From Sulfuricella sp. (GTDB lineage Bacteria > Pseudomonadota > Gammaproteobacteria > Burkholderiales > Sulfuricellaceae): a stretch of DNA of 64,000 nucleotides. The translations under genes and the position numbers were made by a program. Of this stretch, positions 26,101-33,816 are shown in pieces (position 1 is the stretch's first letter; every line of letters begins with the position of its first letter). The DNA lies in the NCBI GenBank assembly GCA_041651995.1, contig JBAZID010000001.1:806001-870000 (forward strand), written 5' to 3'. Below the pieces are notes generated by a model that was not told where the DNA came from, made no database searches, and worked only from the letters and a program-made list of their open reading frames with translations.

Positions 26101-27186
26101 GGTGCGGATCCAGGCTGTAACGGAGAAATTCGAGGTAAAGCTGGGGAAGCTTGCCGGCAACGCCACATAGTCGTTGCTGCCGTCGAATACGCCATAACCG
26201 CAGGTGCCCGGATTGCCGGCAATCGGGACGGGCGGAACCGAAGAGGTGCTTGCGCCATTGACCGCCGTGGCCGGGTAGGTGCCGACACTATCCTCCACTT
26301 CACCCGCCGCCCCGCCCCAACTGCTCTCGTCCATGCGCCACTCGGCGATGAGTATTGGCGCGCAGGGGTGGGTTTCGCTGTACAGCGAGCTCACCTCGGC
26401 AGAAGTCAACGCGCCGTCGTAAACTTTTACTTCGTCGATGCGGCTGGAAAACTTGTAACCGCTGTCCCACCCCCAGCCGCTAAGGGTAAGCGTGCTGGAA
26501 ACAACCGCATTAGCATTGTTTGGCGTCGATTGCCGCTGGGTGAGCGTCTGCGCCACGCCGTCGATGAAAAGCTGGTTGCTGGTCACGCCGCCATTGGTAA
26601 ACACGGCGGCCACGTGATGCCAGCCATTGGCCAGCCCCGCCGAACTGATGCCATACACATCGCTGCTGGCGGTGTTGAAACCAAAATGTCCGCTCACCAG
26701 CCACAGGTCATGCCGGTTCCAGCCGATGGGCATGACGCTGTTGGTGCCGTCCCAGTACATCCAGAAAGCCACGCTGGTTTTGGCCCCTGCGGAGGTATTC
26801 ACTGGCAGGCCAGTAACCTTGACAGTCCCGCTGCCGCCAAAGAAAGCGCCGTTGCCACAGGTGCCGGGGCTGCCTGCCCGGGCGGGCAAGGTATTGGCCG
26901 GCGCGGGAAGCGGACTGCCGCTGGCCGTGCCATTGAATGGCCCGCCAGCATGGCCCGCCGAGTCCTTCACCTCGCCCGCCGTGCCATTCCAGCTGGCTTC
27001 TTCCATGCGGTACTGGCCGAGCAAGGTGGCGGCAAAACTGCTCCCCGCCGGAAGCATGCAGAAGAGCAAGAGCCACGCCGCAAACCACCCGCGCATCCCT
27101 GTGAATGAAAAGAGAATCGGCTCAAAGGAAAAGCGGGGGCGCGATTTCATGACAGTCGGCGGAAGCGGCAAACCGTGGCTTGTCAC
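23182..27186 (-). CDS. mshQ: MSHA biogenesis protein MshQ-like adhesin with three LamG-type domains
   Basis: Very large surface protein, 1334 residues, of the MshQ (DUF6701) type. It has a signal-like segment (GWFAAWLLLFCMLPAG, near residue 33-48). Three concanavalin A/LamG-like domains follow, starting near residues 54, 278 and 510, each opening with a LLxxYRMEE-like strand and a SWxGxAGEVxDS stretch. The MshQ-specific region from about residue 740 to the end begins VVKPSGFNCVLSGADALSGR. Domains 1 and 3 are also close at DNA level. The GTG at 27186 has GGAG close upstream; an ATG at 27150 is the alternative. Probably the pilus-associated adhesin. Confidence 0.88.
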   Translation of the reverse strand: MTSHGLPLPPTVMKSRPRFSFEPILFSFTGMRGWFAAWLLLFCMLPAGSSFAATLLGQYRMEEASWNGTAGEVKDSAGHAGGPFNGTASGSPLPAPANTLPARAGSPGTCGNGAFFGGSGTVKVTGLPVNTSAGAKTSVAFWMYWDGTNSVMPIGWNRHDLWLVSGHFGFNTASSDVYGISSAGLANGWHHVAAVFTNGGVTSNQLFIDGVAQTLTQRQSTPNNANAVVSSTLTLSGWGWDSGYKFSSRIDEVKVYDGALTSAEVSSLYSETHPCAPILIAEWRMDESSWGGAAGEVEDSVGTYPATAVNGASTSSVPPVPIAGNPGTCGYGVFDGSNDYVALPASFPSFTSNFSVTAWIRTTDRNKGGQRILIDDEKNTGGYGFSLGDGGAGRLRFFARGSSPIILDTPAVINNNTWYFVAAIADISAGKRWMYVYDTSGTQLSAVSTNFTGWSTDTGTASIGGETNASTEASAAFRFKGNIDDVRVHTGALSAAEIAALAAKTHACPVPATLLAEYRLEESSWNGTAGEVKDSSGNSRHGTAIGVPRPSPATLSPARPGNPGTCGYGGMPGTSSNGGAFSFPSLPVSLAPGAKTSVAFWMYWDGVNGVMPIGWNVHDLWLVSGNFGFNTGNSDVYGISSAGLANGWHHVVAVFTNGSVPSNKLYIDGAAKALSQRQSTPNNANAYVNPTLRAGGWQASTGYRFSGRLDEIRVYNGELKPSEVSAIYLATHACGGVVKPSGFNCVLSGADALSGRLYTKLAGAPFSFDVVALKDTNSDGVADGVETTYASDADKTVTVELVDGSGATACASRAAISPAVSQTLIFTKANQPAEQGRKSTALMTVSQAYPDLRCRVTDANQAPSIVACSTDDFALRPSAVTLNVSPAMATPPSASATPAIKAGANFTLAATTSPAAGYAGALILDASKLTAQITSQDATVQSGGTVGTLTPVSLTANASASNNASYTEAGYLYLAPGTFRDDSYTSVDQPSGCAATNSCDCVTATASNANLADALVSGKYGCSIGNKTNNSLGRFIPDHFDVSYNTPLFAPGCGATFTYMGQPFSYAVSPIVTVTARNAGNNLTSNYSGSFWKITNASLTGKAYTTLSGTLDTSGITGTDPLVVRNNDGTGTLTFGSGTGLSFTRPAAPTAPFNAEISLAINVIDEDAVSYPGNPARFGLATAGNGIAFSTGKTQRFGRLRLSNVYGSVSPLQMPVEAQYWSGNSWVKNSGDSCTVLAGGNLLLTPSGWTAAPGALLGGSGVITLTPTAPGSTKVCADLGPDNGVVCPATSANLPWLQSKWPGGTGYNNDPSATATFGIFSPEGRKGVYNRELY

Positions 27187-27207
27187 GCTCCGAACCTGCT
27201 CGGGAAA

Positions 27208-27678
27208 TCAGTTGCAGTTGGTTACGTTGAGCGTATAAGTCGGCGCAGCGGTGGCCGTGGCTGCCACATAGCTTACCCGGCAGTTGGTGGTGGCCTGGGC
27301 GCCGGCATGTCCGATGACGTTAGTGGTAGCGATATTGAAATCCGCAACCGGGCTCAAATCCATTACCCGCAACAGGCCGGTGCCGGCGGTGGTGCTGGTG
27401 CCGGTTGCTGCCGCAAAACCATACACCGTATCTATGGTCACCCCGTTGATGGTCACCGTGCCCGTGGCGCCCAGCTGGTTTGCCGTTGCCGCCTTTGCGT
27501 AGACCATCACATTGGCCGCCCGCAGCGACCCTTCGACGCCTTTCATCACGGCCACTCTTGCATCCGCGCCCAGATTGACGAACTTCGGCAACGCGGTAGC
27601 GGCAAGAATGCCGAGAATCACGATTACCATCACCAGTTCGATCAGGGTAAAACCTGCTTGTTTATTACGCATCTTCAC
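27208..27678 (-). CDS. mshA: MSHA major pilin (MshA/MshB-like)
   Basis: Type IV major pilin-like protein of 156 residues. The prepilin signal KMRNKQAGFTLIELVMVIV is cleaved after Gly, with Glu at +5. It has a Val/Ile-rich helix and two Cys near the C-terminus (TNCRVSY and VTNCN) that form the usual pilin disulfide loop. Thr/Ala/Gly-rich globular part. Only one such gene is seen, so it probably serves as the main subunit. A GGAG-type site lies just upstream of the start. Confidence 0.88.
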   Translation of the reverse strand: MKMRNKQAGFTLIELVMVIVILGILAATALPKFVNLGADARVAVMKGVEGSLRAANVMVYAKAATANQLGATGTVTINGVTIDTVYGFAAATGTSTTAGTGLLRVMDLSPVADFNIATTNVIGHAGAQATTNCRVSYVAATATAAPTYTLNVTNCN

Positions 27679-27748
27679 AACTCCTTTTGCTTGTTAATCC
27701 AGTTCAATAAAAACACCATGGCTCTTCAGCCACTTCGTGCCAGAAAAC

Positions 27749-28303
27749 CTAAAACCACTGGTAGGTTTCCACCAGGGTCAGGCGTATGCCGTTGATTTCT
27801 TTTTTATCGGCCGCTTGACCACTTTCTTTACCGTTATCCCCATATACAGGGCTGACCCGGTAACGTACCCATTTCTTCCCCTTGCTATCCGCCACAAAGT
27901 GACGATCACTGCGCAGCAAGTATATCAGGGTGCGATTTTCGAGGTCGAAGTACCAGTTCCCGGGCGGAATTTCTCCCGGCTTGGGGTACAAATACTCGCC
28001 CAGATAATTTTCCGGCTTCTCCGCCAGCCAGTCCATGGGGTTGGACAGAACCATTTTCTCCACATCCTGCCATTTTCCGCGTACCAGGTATTCCGCCAGT
28101 TGAAGGTGCAGTGCGCTACGGAGTATTCCGGCCGTCTGTTCCATGGCGGTTTTTTCGGCATACTCCTGGTAGCGCAAAACCCGGTCCAGCAGCACCGCGC
28201 CCAGCGTACCAATTATTGCAATGGCCACCAGCAGTTCGAACAAGGTAAACCCCCGTCCGCTCACGACGCCATTTGCTTGCGCGCGCCCTCTTGATCTAGC
28301 CAT
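27749..28303 (-). CDS. mshF: MshF-like type IV pilus protein with a prepilin signal
   Basis: 184 residues. The start has a GFTLFELLVAIAIIGTLGAVL cleavage/helix segment (cited here as GFTLFELL and AIAIIGTLGA), so it is exported as a pilin-like protein. The remainder (for example EYLVRGKWQDVEKM and YLLRSDRHFVADSK) resembles MshF-type proteins. It lies directly after mshG and before mshA. I call MshF by position and partial similarity. Confidence 0.7.
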   Translation of the reverse strand: MARSRGRAQANGVVSGRGFTLFELLVAIAIIGTLGAVLLDRVLRYQEYAEKTAMEQTAGILRSALHLQLAEYLVRGKWQDVEKMVLSNPMDWLAEKPENYLGEYLYPKPGEIPPGNWYFDLENRTLIYLLRSDRHFVADSKGKKWVRYRVSPVYGDNGKESGQAADKKEINGIRLTLVETYQWF

Positions 28304-28321
28304 ACGCCGGAACGAGCTTGT

Positions 28322-29551
28322 TCACTTATGAAAAGCCGCCTTGCCGAGATCCCAGATGGGCAGGAATACACCCAGGGCAAGAATCAGCACCAGAATACCC
28401 AGGCCCACAATCAGGATCGGCTCAATCTTGGCGGATAAATTATCCACTTCGTAATCCACCTCGCGTTCGTACATTTCCGCGACTTCCTGCATCAGTTCGT
28501 CCAGTTCGCCGGTTTCCTCGCCGACTGCAATCATTTGCAGCACCACCGGGGTAAATACACCGGACGCCACTGCCGTGCGCAAAATGCTGTCGCCCCGCTC
28601 CACGCCTTCGCGAATGTTATCGATCTTTCTGGCGATGAAATCGTTGTCCACCACCTGCGCCACTACGCTCAGCCCCTGCACGATGGGCACGCCGCTACGG
28701 CTGGTGAGGGAATAACTGCGGGCAAAGCGGGAGAGCGTGGCTTTTTCGATGATGCTGCCGACCACCGGCAGGCGCAGCTTGATCCTGTCCCACTGATAAC
28801 GCCCTGAAGGCGAGCCCACATAAAGGCGAAAGCCGTAAAACGCTCCCGCCAGCGCCAACAGCATGAGCGGCCAGTACTGCACGGTAAAATCCGAACTGGC
28901 AATCAGGATTTTGGTCATTAGCGGCAATTCGGCGCCGAACCCTTTGTAAACCTTGGAAAACGCGGGGATCACGAAAAGGTTGATGATTGCCATTGCCGCC
29001 ACCATCGCGATGATGACAAAAGATGGGTAACGCATTGCCGCCTTGATCTTGTCCTTGGTCGATTTCTCGAATTCCAGGTAGTAAAACAGGCGCAGAAAAA
29101 TTTCCTCCAGCATGCCGGTTGCCTCGCCGACCCGCACCATGCTGACGTAAAAAAGGCTGAATACTTCGGGATGGCGCCGCATGGCGGCCGAGAGCTCGCG
29201 CCCGCTGTCCAGGCTCTCGCGCATATCCTGCAGCACTTTTTTCATGCTTTTGTTATGCGCCGATTCCTGCAGCCCGGCCAGAGCACGCATGATGGGCACG
29301 CCGGCCTTGAGAAGGGTATACATCTGGCGCGAATACAGCATCACATCGACGGCGGTGATTTTCTGCCGCTGCATACGCTCCAGCAGGCTTTCTCCCTGCT
29401 CAGCCGGACCCTTGGCTGAAGGGCTGATGTCCACCGGCGTAGCGCCGCTATTGAACAGCATGTCTGCTACCGCCGCGCTGTCGGGGCCTTCCTGTATGCC
29501 CTCAATCAGATCGCCGCGGGCGTTGCGGGCCTTGTAGGAAAAGAATGGCAA
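28322..29551 (-). CDS. mshG: MSHA pilus inner-membrane platform protein MshG (GspF/PilC)
   Basis: Type II/IV secretion platform protein of 409 residues. It starts MPFFSYKARNARGDLIEG. Two GspF domains (about residues 70-190 and 270-390) contain QMYTLLKAGVPIMRALAG and FARSYSLTSRSGVPIVQGL. Three helices are visible, the last near the C-terminus (ILIVGLGILVLILALGVFLPIW). It works with MshE to power pilin polymerisation. Normally it follows mshE directly; here 470 bases carrying a nuclease gene separate them. Confidence 0.95.
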   Translation of the reverse strand: MPFFSYKARNARGDLIEGIQEGPDSAAVADMLFNSGATPVDISPSAKGPAEQGESLLERMQRQKITAVDVMLYSRQMYTLLKAGVPIMRALAGLQESAHNKSMKKVLQDMRESLDSGRELSAAMRRHPEVFSLFYVSMVRVGEATGMLEEIFLRLFYYLEFEKSTKDKIKAAMRYPSFVIIAMVAAMAIINLFVIPAFSKVYKGFGAELPLMTKILIASSDFTVQYWPLMLLALAGAFYGFRLYVGSPSGRYQWDRIKLRLPVVGSIIEKATLSRFARSYSLTSRSGVPIVQGLSVVAQVVDNDFIARKIDNIREGVERGDSILRTAVASGVFTPVVLQMIAVGEETGELDELMQEVAEMYEREVDYEVDNLSAKIEPILIVGLGILVLILALGVFLPIWDLGKAAFHK

Positions 29552-29567
29552 GTCAAAAAACCTTTTT

Positions 29568-30009
29568 AACCACGGAGTGCACGGAGAACACGGAGTAAAA
29601 ACTAGATTGAGACACGGCGAATCCCTTCTTTCAATAACTTCTTGTTGAAGTTCAGCAAAAGACCTCTTTTGTACCCAAGCAATTTCAAATAACTCATTAT
29701 TTGTGCGGTGTGTACAGTGCTGAGCTCATCCACTGCTTTGATTTCAAGAACAAGTTGTTCAGCAACAATGATGTCAGCTCTAAAACCGGCACCAAGGTTT
29801 ACCCCCTTGTAACTTACAGGGATTTCCACTTGTCGCTTCGCCTCAATGTCCAGGCTGGCAAGCTCCACCATTAATGCCAATTCATAGACCGATTCCAGCA
29901 ACCCCGGACCCAATTCACGATGAACACTAATAGCCGCACTCAATACATGCTCGATCAGGTTTTCTTCGCAGTCACGCAGTTCTCCGTGCGCTCCGTGTTC
30001 TCCGTGGTT
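29568..30009 (-). mobile_element. Nuclease-carrying element bounded by 29-bp imperfect inverted repeats
   Basis: A 442-base block sits between mshG and mshE. Left end 29568-29596 begins AACCACGGAGTGCACGGAG. Right end 29981-30009 is its imperfect inverted copy (reverse complement AACCACGGAGAACACGGAG and on). The ends are three 9-bp units of NNCACGGAG. The GxxExxY nuclease gene lies between them and starts in the right repeat. Five other copies of the repeat in this window lack a gene. No target duplication is obvious, so mobility is inferred. Confidence 0.7.
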
Positions 30010-30012
30010 CAT
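29602..30012 (-). CDS. GxxExxY-family PD-(D/E)XK nuclease-like protein
   Basis: 136 residues, a normal length for the GxxExxY family (PDDEXK_3). The name motif is GLLESVY. The catalytic core reads ADIIVAEQLVLEIKA (D, then ExK), followed by the RecB-type QxxxY motif QIMSYL, so the active site looks intact. Residues 2-10 (NHGEHGAHG) are encoded by the 9-bp terminal repeat of the element, and the stop lies 5 bases before the other repeat. The DNA role of this family is not well established. It interrupts the mshE-mshG pair without breaking either gene. Confidence 0.85.
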   Translation of the reverse strand: MNHGEHGAHGELRDCEENLIEHVLSAAISVHRELGPGLLESVYELALMVELASLDIEAKRQVEIPVSYKGVNLGAGFRADIIVAEQLVLEIKAVDELSTVHTAQIMSYLKLLGYKRGLLLNFNKKLLKEGIRRVSI

Positions 30013-30022
30013 CAGGTTCTAT

Positions 30023-31726
30023 TCACTCATCAAACTGATTACTGATCCGCATCGCCTCGCCCACCGTCGTCCGTCCCTTGAGCACTTCCCCCACGGCCTG
30101 GCTGCGCAGGGTTTTGCCTGCCATTTGCTGGCGCGCCATTTTCATGAAATGGGCCGGGTCGTGGTGGTTGGCGGCTTCGACCATTTCGAAGCTCATTTCC
30201 AGCATTTCGTAGATACCCATGCGGCCCTGGTAGCCGGTGCCGTTGCAATTGGTGCAGCCGCGTCCATACTGATACTGGTGCTGATCCACCGCGTCCTTGA
30301 GTTCGAGGCGCATCCACTCATGCTCGTAGGGTTTGAGCGTATAAGTCTCGGCACAGCGTTCGCAAATCACGCGCACCAGGCGCTGAGCCAACACCACTTG
30401 CAGCGAGGTTGCCACCATGAAGCGCGGCACGCCCATGTCGATCAAGCGGATCGGGGTGCTGATGGCGTCATTGGTGTGCAGGGTAGAAAGCACCATGTGA
30501 CCGGTCATGGCGGCCCGGAGGCCGATCTGCGCGGTTTCCTGGTCGCGGATCTCGCCCACCAGGATGATGTCCGGGTCCTGGCGCAGGGTGGAGCGCAGCA
30601 CGCGGGCGAAGGAAAGATCGATTTTTTCATTCACCTGCACCTGGTTGATGCCGGGCAGGCGGTATTCCACCGGGTCTTCCACGGTGAGTATCTTGGATTC
30701 GATCGAGTTCAGTTCCGCCAGGGCGGAGTACAGGGTGGTGGTCTTGCCGGAACCGGTCGGCCCCGTCACCAGCACCATGCCGTTGGGGCGATGAAGTATC
30801 TTGCGGAATTTCTCCAGCATTTCCGGCGGCATGCCCAGTTTGTCGAGCGTCAGAATGCCGCCACTCTGATTGAGCAGACGCATTACCACCGATTCGCCAT
30901 GCTGGGTGGGCATGGAGGAAATACGCACGTCGATCGACTGTCCCCGCACCTTGATATTGAAACGCCCGTCCTGCGGCAGGCGTTTCTCGGAAATGTCGAG
31001 TCCGGACATCAGTTTGAGGCGCAGCACCAGGGCGGCGGCAATCTTGTTGTCGGCCTCGGTTTGCAGGTGCAGCACGCCATCGATGCGGAAGCGGATCTGT
31101 AGTTTTGATTCCTGCGGTTCGATATGAACGTCGGAAGCACGCACCTGGGTGGCATCCTCGAACATGGTTTGGAGGAGTTTGACGACCGGCGCCTCTTCCA
31201 GATTGGCGGTTGTGCCGATACCGCCGAAATCCACCACGCTATCGCCCAGCTCTTCTTCCAGCGCCTGAGCCAGGCCGCTGATCTGGCCGGTGCGGCGGTA
31301 AACACGGTCAATGGTCTGCAGTAGCTGGCTTTCCGCCACCGCGGCGAGATCAATATCGCGCTTGAGGAGACGCGCCAGTTCATCGTAGGCGAAGAGGTCG
31401 GAAGGGTCGGCCATGCCAAGCAACAGCGCCCCCGCCCGGTCTTCCAGTACCAGCGCCCGGAAACGGCGCGCCTGGGTTTCCGGCAACTTGTTGACCAGCT
31501 CGGGGTTGATATTGTAGAACTTGAGATTGATGAAAGGAATTTGCAGCTGGCGCGCAATCGCCTCGGCAATCCCCTCCTCGGTGACAAAGCCATTTTCGAT
31601 GAAAATCCGGCCCAGTTTGCGCCCGCTGCTTTTCTGCTCGGCCAGCGCCTGTTTCAGCTGATCTTCCGTGAGCAGATTTTGCTGGATCAACACCTCGCCA
31701 AGCCGGATTTTTTCAGGTTTGGCCAT
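30023..31726 (-). CDS. mshE: MSHA pilus extension ATPase MshE
   Basis: GspE/PilB-type ATPase driving pilus extension, 567 residues. The N-terminal MshEN domain begins RLGEVLIQQNLLTEDQLKQ; in the Vibrio protein this binds cyclic di-GMP through two RLGxxL-type motifs, and the second here starts KLGRIFIENGFVTEE. Walker A is GPTGSGKTTT near residues 326-335. The Asp/His-box GEIRDQETA and the zinc CxxC pairs (CERC and CTNC) follow. It is the first gene of the pilus locus and is divergent from trmL, with a 92-base gap. Confidence 0.96.
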   Translation of the reverse strand: MAKPEKIRLGEVLIQQNLLTEDQLKQALAEQKSSGRKLGRIFIENGFVTEEGIAEAIARQLQIPFINLKFYNINPELVNKLPETQARRFRALVLEDRAGALLLGMADPSDLFAYDELARLLKRDIDLAAVAESQLLQTIDRVYRRTGQISGLAQALEEELGDSVVDFGGIGTTANLEEAPVVKLLQTMFEDATQVRASDVHIEPQESKLQIRFRIDGVLHLQTEADNKIAAALVLRLKLMSGLDISEKRLPQDGRFNIKVRGQSIDVRISSMPTQHGESVVMRLLNQSGGILTLDKLGMPPEMLEKFRKILHRPNGMVLVTGPTGSGKTTTLYSALAELNSIESKILTVEDPVEYRLPGINQVQVNEKIDLSFARVLRSTLRQDPDIILVGEIRDQETAQIGLRAAMTGHMVLSTLHTNDAISTPIRLIDMGVPRFMVATSLQVVLAQRLVRVICERCAETYTLKPYEHEWMRLELKDAVDQHQYQYGRGCTNCNGTGYQGRMGIYEMLEMSFEMVEAANHHDPAHFMKMARQQMAGKTLRSQAVGEVLKGRTTVGEAMRISNQFDE

Positions 31727-31818
31727 CGTCGCCCCAATTTCTCATGTTATTTGTCATAAGTTAAACACATCTCATTGATAGTGTTAAATTAACGTTTTTC
31801 CAGCCAGGATACAAGAAA

Positions 31819-32283
31819 TTGTTTGAGATCGTACTTTTCGAGCCGGAGATCCCGCCCAACACCGGCAATATCATCCGCCTTTGCGCCAACACCGGTACCG
31901 CCCTGCATCTGGTGGAGCCGCTCGGTTTCACTCTTGAGGACAGGCAATTGCAACGTGCCGGACTGGATTATCACGAATATGCCACGCTCAAGGTGCATCC
32001 TGACTGGGACGCCTGCCTGGCACATTTTGCCGGGCGGCGGCTGTTTGCGATCACGACCAAGGGCGCGACGCGCCACGCCGATGTGAATTTTCAGGCAGGC
32101 GACGTTTTCATTTTCGGGCCGGAAAGCCGGGGGCTGCCGCCAGGAATCCTGGAGAGCTTCACGTCTGAGCGGCGCATCCGCTTGCCGATGCAGCCGGAAA
32201 GCCGCAGCCTGAATTTATCCAACGCGGCAGCCGTGATGATTTATGAAGCATGGCGGCAAAATGGGTTTGAAGGCGGAGTTTAA
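31819..32283 (+). CDS. trmL: tRNA (cytidine(34)-2'-O)-methyltransferase TrmL
   Basis: SPOUT-class methyltransferase that modifies position 34 of leucine tRNAs. It is 154 residues. The start is TTG at 31819, with AGGA 9 bases before it. The opening FEIVLFEPEIPPNTGNIIRL and the knot motif GPESRGLPPGIL (near residue 100), then RSLNLSNAAAVMIYEAW, are all typical. It is divergent from mshE and followed by a short palindromic repeat. Confidence 0.96.
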   Translation: MFEIVLFEPEIPPNTGNIIRLCANTGTALHLVEPLGFTLEDRQLQRAGLDYHEYATLKVHPDWDACLAHFAGRRLFAITTKGATRHADVNFQAGDVFIFGPESRGLPPGILESFTSERRIRLPMQPESRSLNLSNAAAVMIYEAWRQNGFEGGV

Positions 32284-32365
32284 CCCTGGCACTTCAACCC
32301 CCCTGAAATGGGTCAAGCAGGCAATCCGCGTAGCGGATGCTCGCACAAGGGGAGGCTGGGAGGGG
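32284..32365. repeat. Imperfect inverted repeat between trmL and gpsA
   Basis: GGCACTTCAACCCCCC near 32288 and GGGAGGGGTTAGTGCC near 32357-32372 form the arms of an imperfect hairpin around CCGCGTAGCGG. The two flanking genes converge here, so it may act as a terminator in both directions, but neither side has a clean T run. Confidence 0.45.
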
Positions 32366-33358
32366 TTAGTGCCGAAACTCCGAGTTGGGCACCCGGTTGA
32401 GCAGGCTCTCCACCGCTGTGCGCGGCGCCAGCCCCTGGTATAGCACCTGGTATACCGCCCCGGTAATAGGCATTTCCACAGCGTGCTGCTGCGCCAGGTT
32501 CAGCACTTCCTGTGCGGTGTTGACACCTTCAGCGACGTGGCCGAGGCCGCCAAGAATGTCTGCCAGCGGCTTCCCCTCTGCCAGTTGCAGGCCGACCTGG
32601 CGATTGCGCGACAGGTCCCCGGTGCAGGTCAGGATCAGGTCGCCCATGCCGGCCAGCCCCATGAAGGTTTCCTGGCGCCCGCCGAGCACCAGGCCGAGCC
32701 GGGTGATTTCCGCCAGGCCACGCGTAATCAGTGCTGCGCGGGCATTGTGGCCGAACTTCATGCCATCGGAAATACCGGCAGCGATCGCCAGCACGTTCTT
32801 GACCGCGCCGCCAAGTTCCACGCCCTTGATGTCCTGGCTGGCATAGACGCGCAAATGGTGGCTATGCAAAGCCAGGGCCGCCTGGCGTGCAAACGACTCG
32901 TCCAGCGAGGCCAGTGTCAGGGCAGTAGGCAAGCCCAGCGCCACTTCACGCGCAAAGCTCGGTCCGGACAGCACGCCGCGCGGCGTATCCGGCTTGAGTT
33001 CATCCTCCGCCACCTGATGCGGAAGCTTGCAGCTTCCGGCCTCGAATCCCTTGCAGGCCCAGACCACGGGAACGCCCGGCGCCAGCATATCAACCTCGCG
33101 CAATAAAGCCCGTAATCCGCTGCTGGGGACGACAGCAAGCACCATCTCGGCGCGCTTGAGCGGCACGGCAAGATCCGATTCGAAACACAATGAAGGGGGA
33201 AGCATGACATCAGGCAGATAGCGCGGGTTGTAACGGGATGAGCCCATCTCCGCCACCTGCGCAGCGCTGCGCGCCCACAGGGCCACCTCGTGACGCCCCG
33301 CCAGGCTGACCGCCAACGCGGTACCCCATGCGCCTGCGCCGAGCACCGCGATCTTCAT
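32366..33358 (-). CDS. gpsA: NAD(P)-dependent glycerol-3-phosphate dehydrogenase
   Basis: Makes sn-glycerol-3-phosphate for phospholipid synthesis. It is 330 residues from the ATG at 33358. The dinucleotide motif VLGAGAWGTALA is at residues 5-16, and the active-site Lys block GVELGGAVKNVLAIAAG lies near residue 185. The ATG overlaps the SH3-protein stop as ATGA, which decides the start over a GTG nine bases upstream. It is the end of the minus-strand group rhodanese-grxC-trxC-secB-SH3-gpsA. Confidence 0.97.
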   Translation of the reverse strand: MKIAVLGAGAWGTALAVSLAGRHEVALWARSAAQVAEMGSSRYNPRYLPDVMLPPSLCFESDLAVPLKRAEMVLAVVPSSGLRALLREVDMLAPGVPVVWACKGFEAGSCKLPHQVAEDELKPDTPRGVLSGPSFAREVALGLPTALTLASLDESFARQAALALHSHHLRVYASQDIKGVELGGAVKNVLAIAAGISDGMKFGHNARAALITRGLAEITRLGLVLGGRQETFMGLAGMGDLILTCTGDLSRNRQVGLQLAEGKPLADILGGLGHVAEGVNTAQEVLNLAQQHAVEMPITGAVYQVLYQGLAPRTAVESLLNRVPNSEFRH

Positions 33359-33801
33359 GAGCCCCACACCTGCGAAATCCGCACAAAACCGGTCATACCG
33401 TCAGGATGTTTCACCTTGAGCCATCCGGCGCCGGTATGGTCGAGCAATTCCAGAACAACATTGCGCTCTGCCTGAAAAACCAGCCCGGCTTGTTCATTCG
33501 CGGCCTGGCGGATATCAGCCAGCGGCACAATAACCAGCAGCATGCGCTTGCTGCCGAGAAGTTTTTTTTCAATCCACGCCAGATCTCCGGCGGCATCGCG
33601 CACCTTGGCAAAATGCTCCAGGCTGACGATCACTTCGACAGGATAGTAACGGCTGGCAAGATAGAGTTTCTTGCCATGCAGGGAAGGGGAGTCGTACATC
33701 ACTGCCCGGTCACTGAGAACGGAGCGATACTCAAGCGCCCAGGCGGCGGAAGAGAAAAAAACCGCCAGCAGTAACAATCCCGTCCTGTGCCAGCGGTTCA
33801 T
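33355..33801 (-). CDS. Exported SH3-domain-like protein
   Basis: 148 residues. An N-terminal signal peptide (MNRWHRTGLLLLAVFFSSAAWA) is followed by a bacterial SH3-type region with YRSVLSDRAVMYDSPSLHGK and a second SH3-like stretch ending DGMTGFVRISQVWG. It may bind peptidoglycan in the periplasm. The gene overlaps gpsA by 4 bases and follows secB by 15. In many betaproteobacteria a similar protein lies in this gene group. Confidence 0.75.
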   Translation of the reverse strand: MNRWHRTGLLLLAVFFSSAAWALEYRSVLSDRAVMYDSPSLHGKKLYLASRYYPVEVIVSLEHFAKVRDAAGDLAWIEKKLLGSKRMLLVIVPLADIRQAANEQAGLVFQAERNVVLELLDHTGAGWLKVKHPDGMTGFVRISQVWGS

Positions 33802-33816
33802 TTCATTGCTCCCGTT

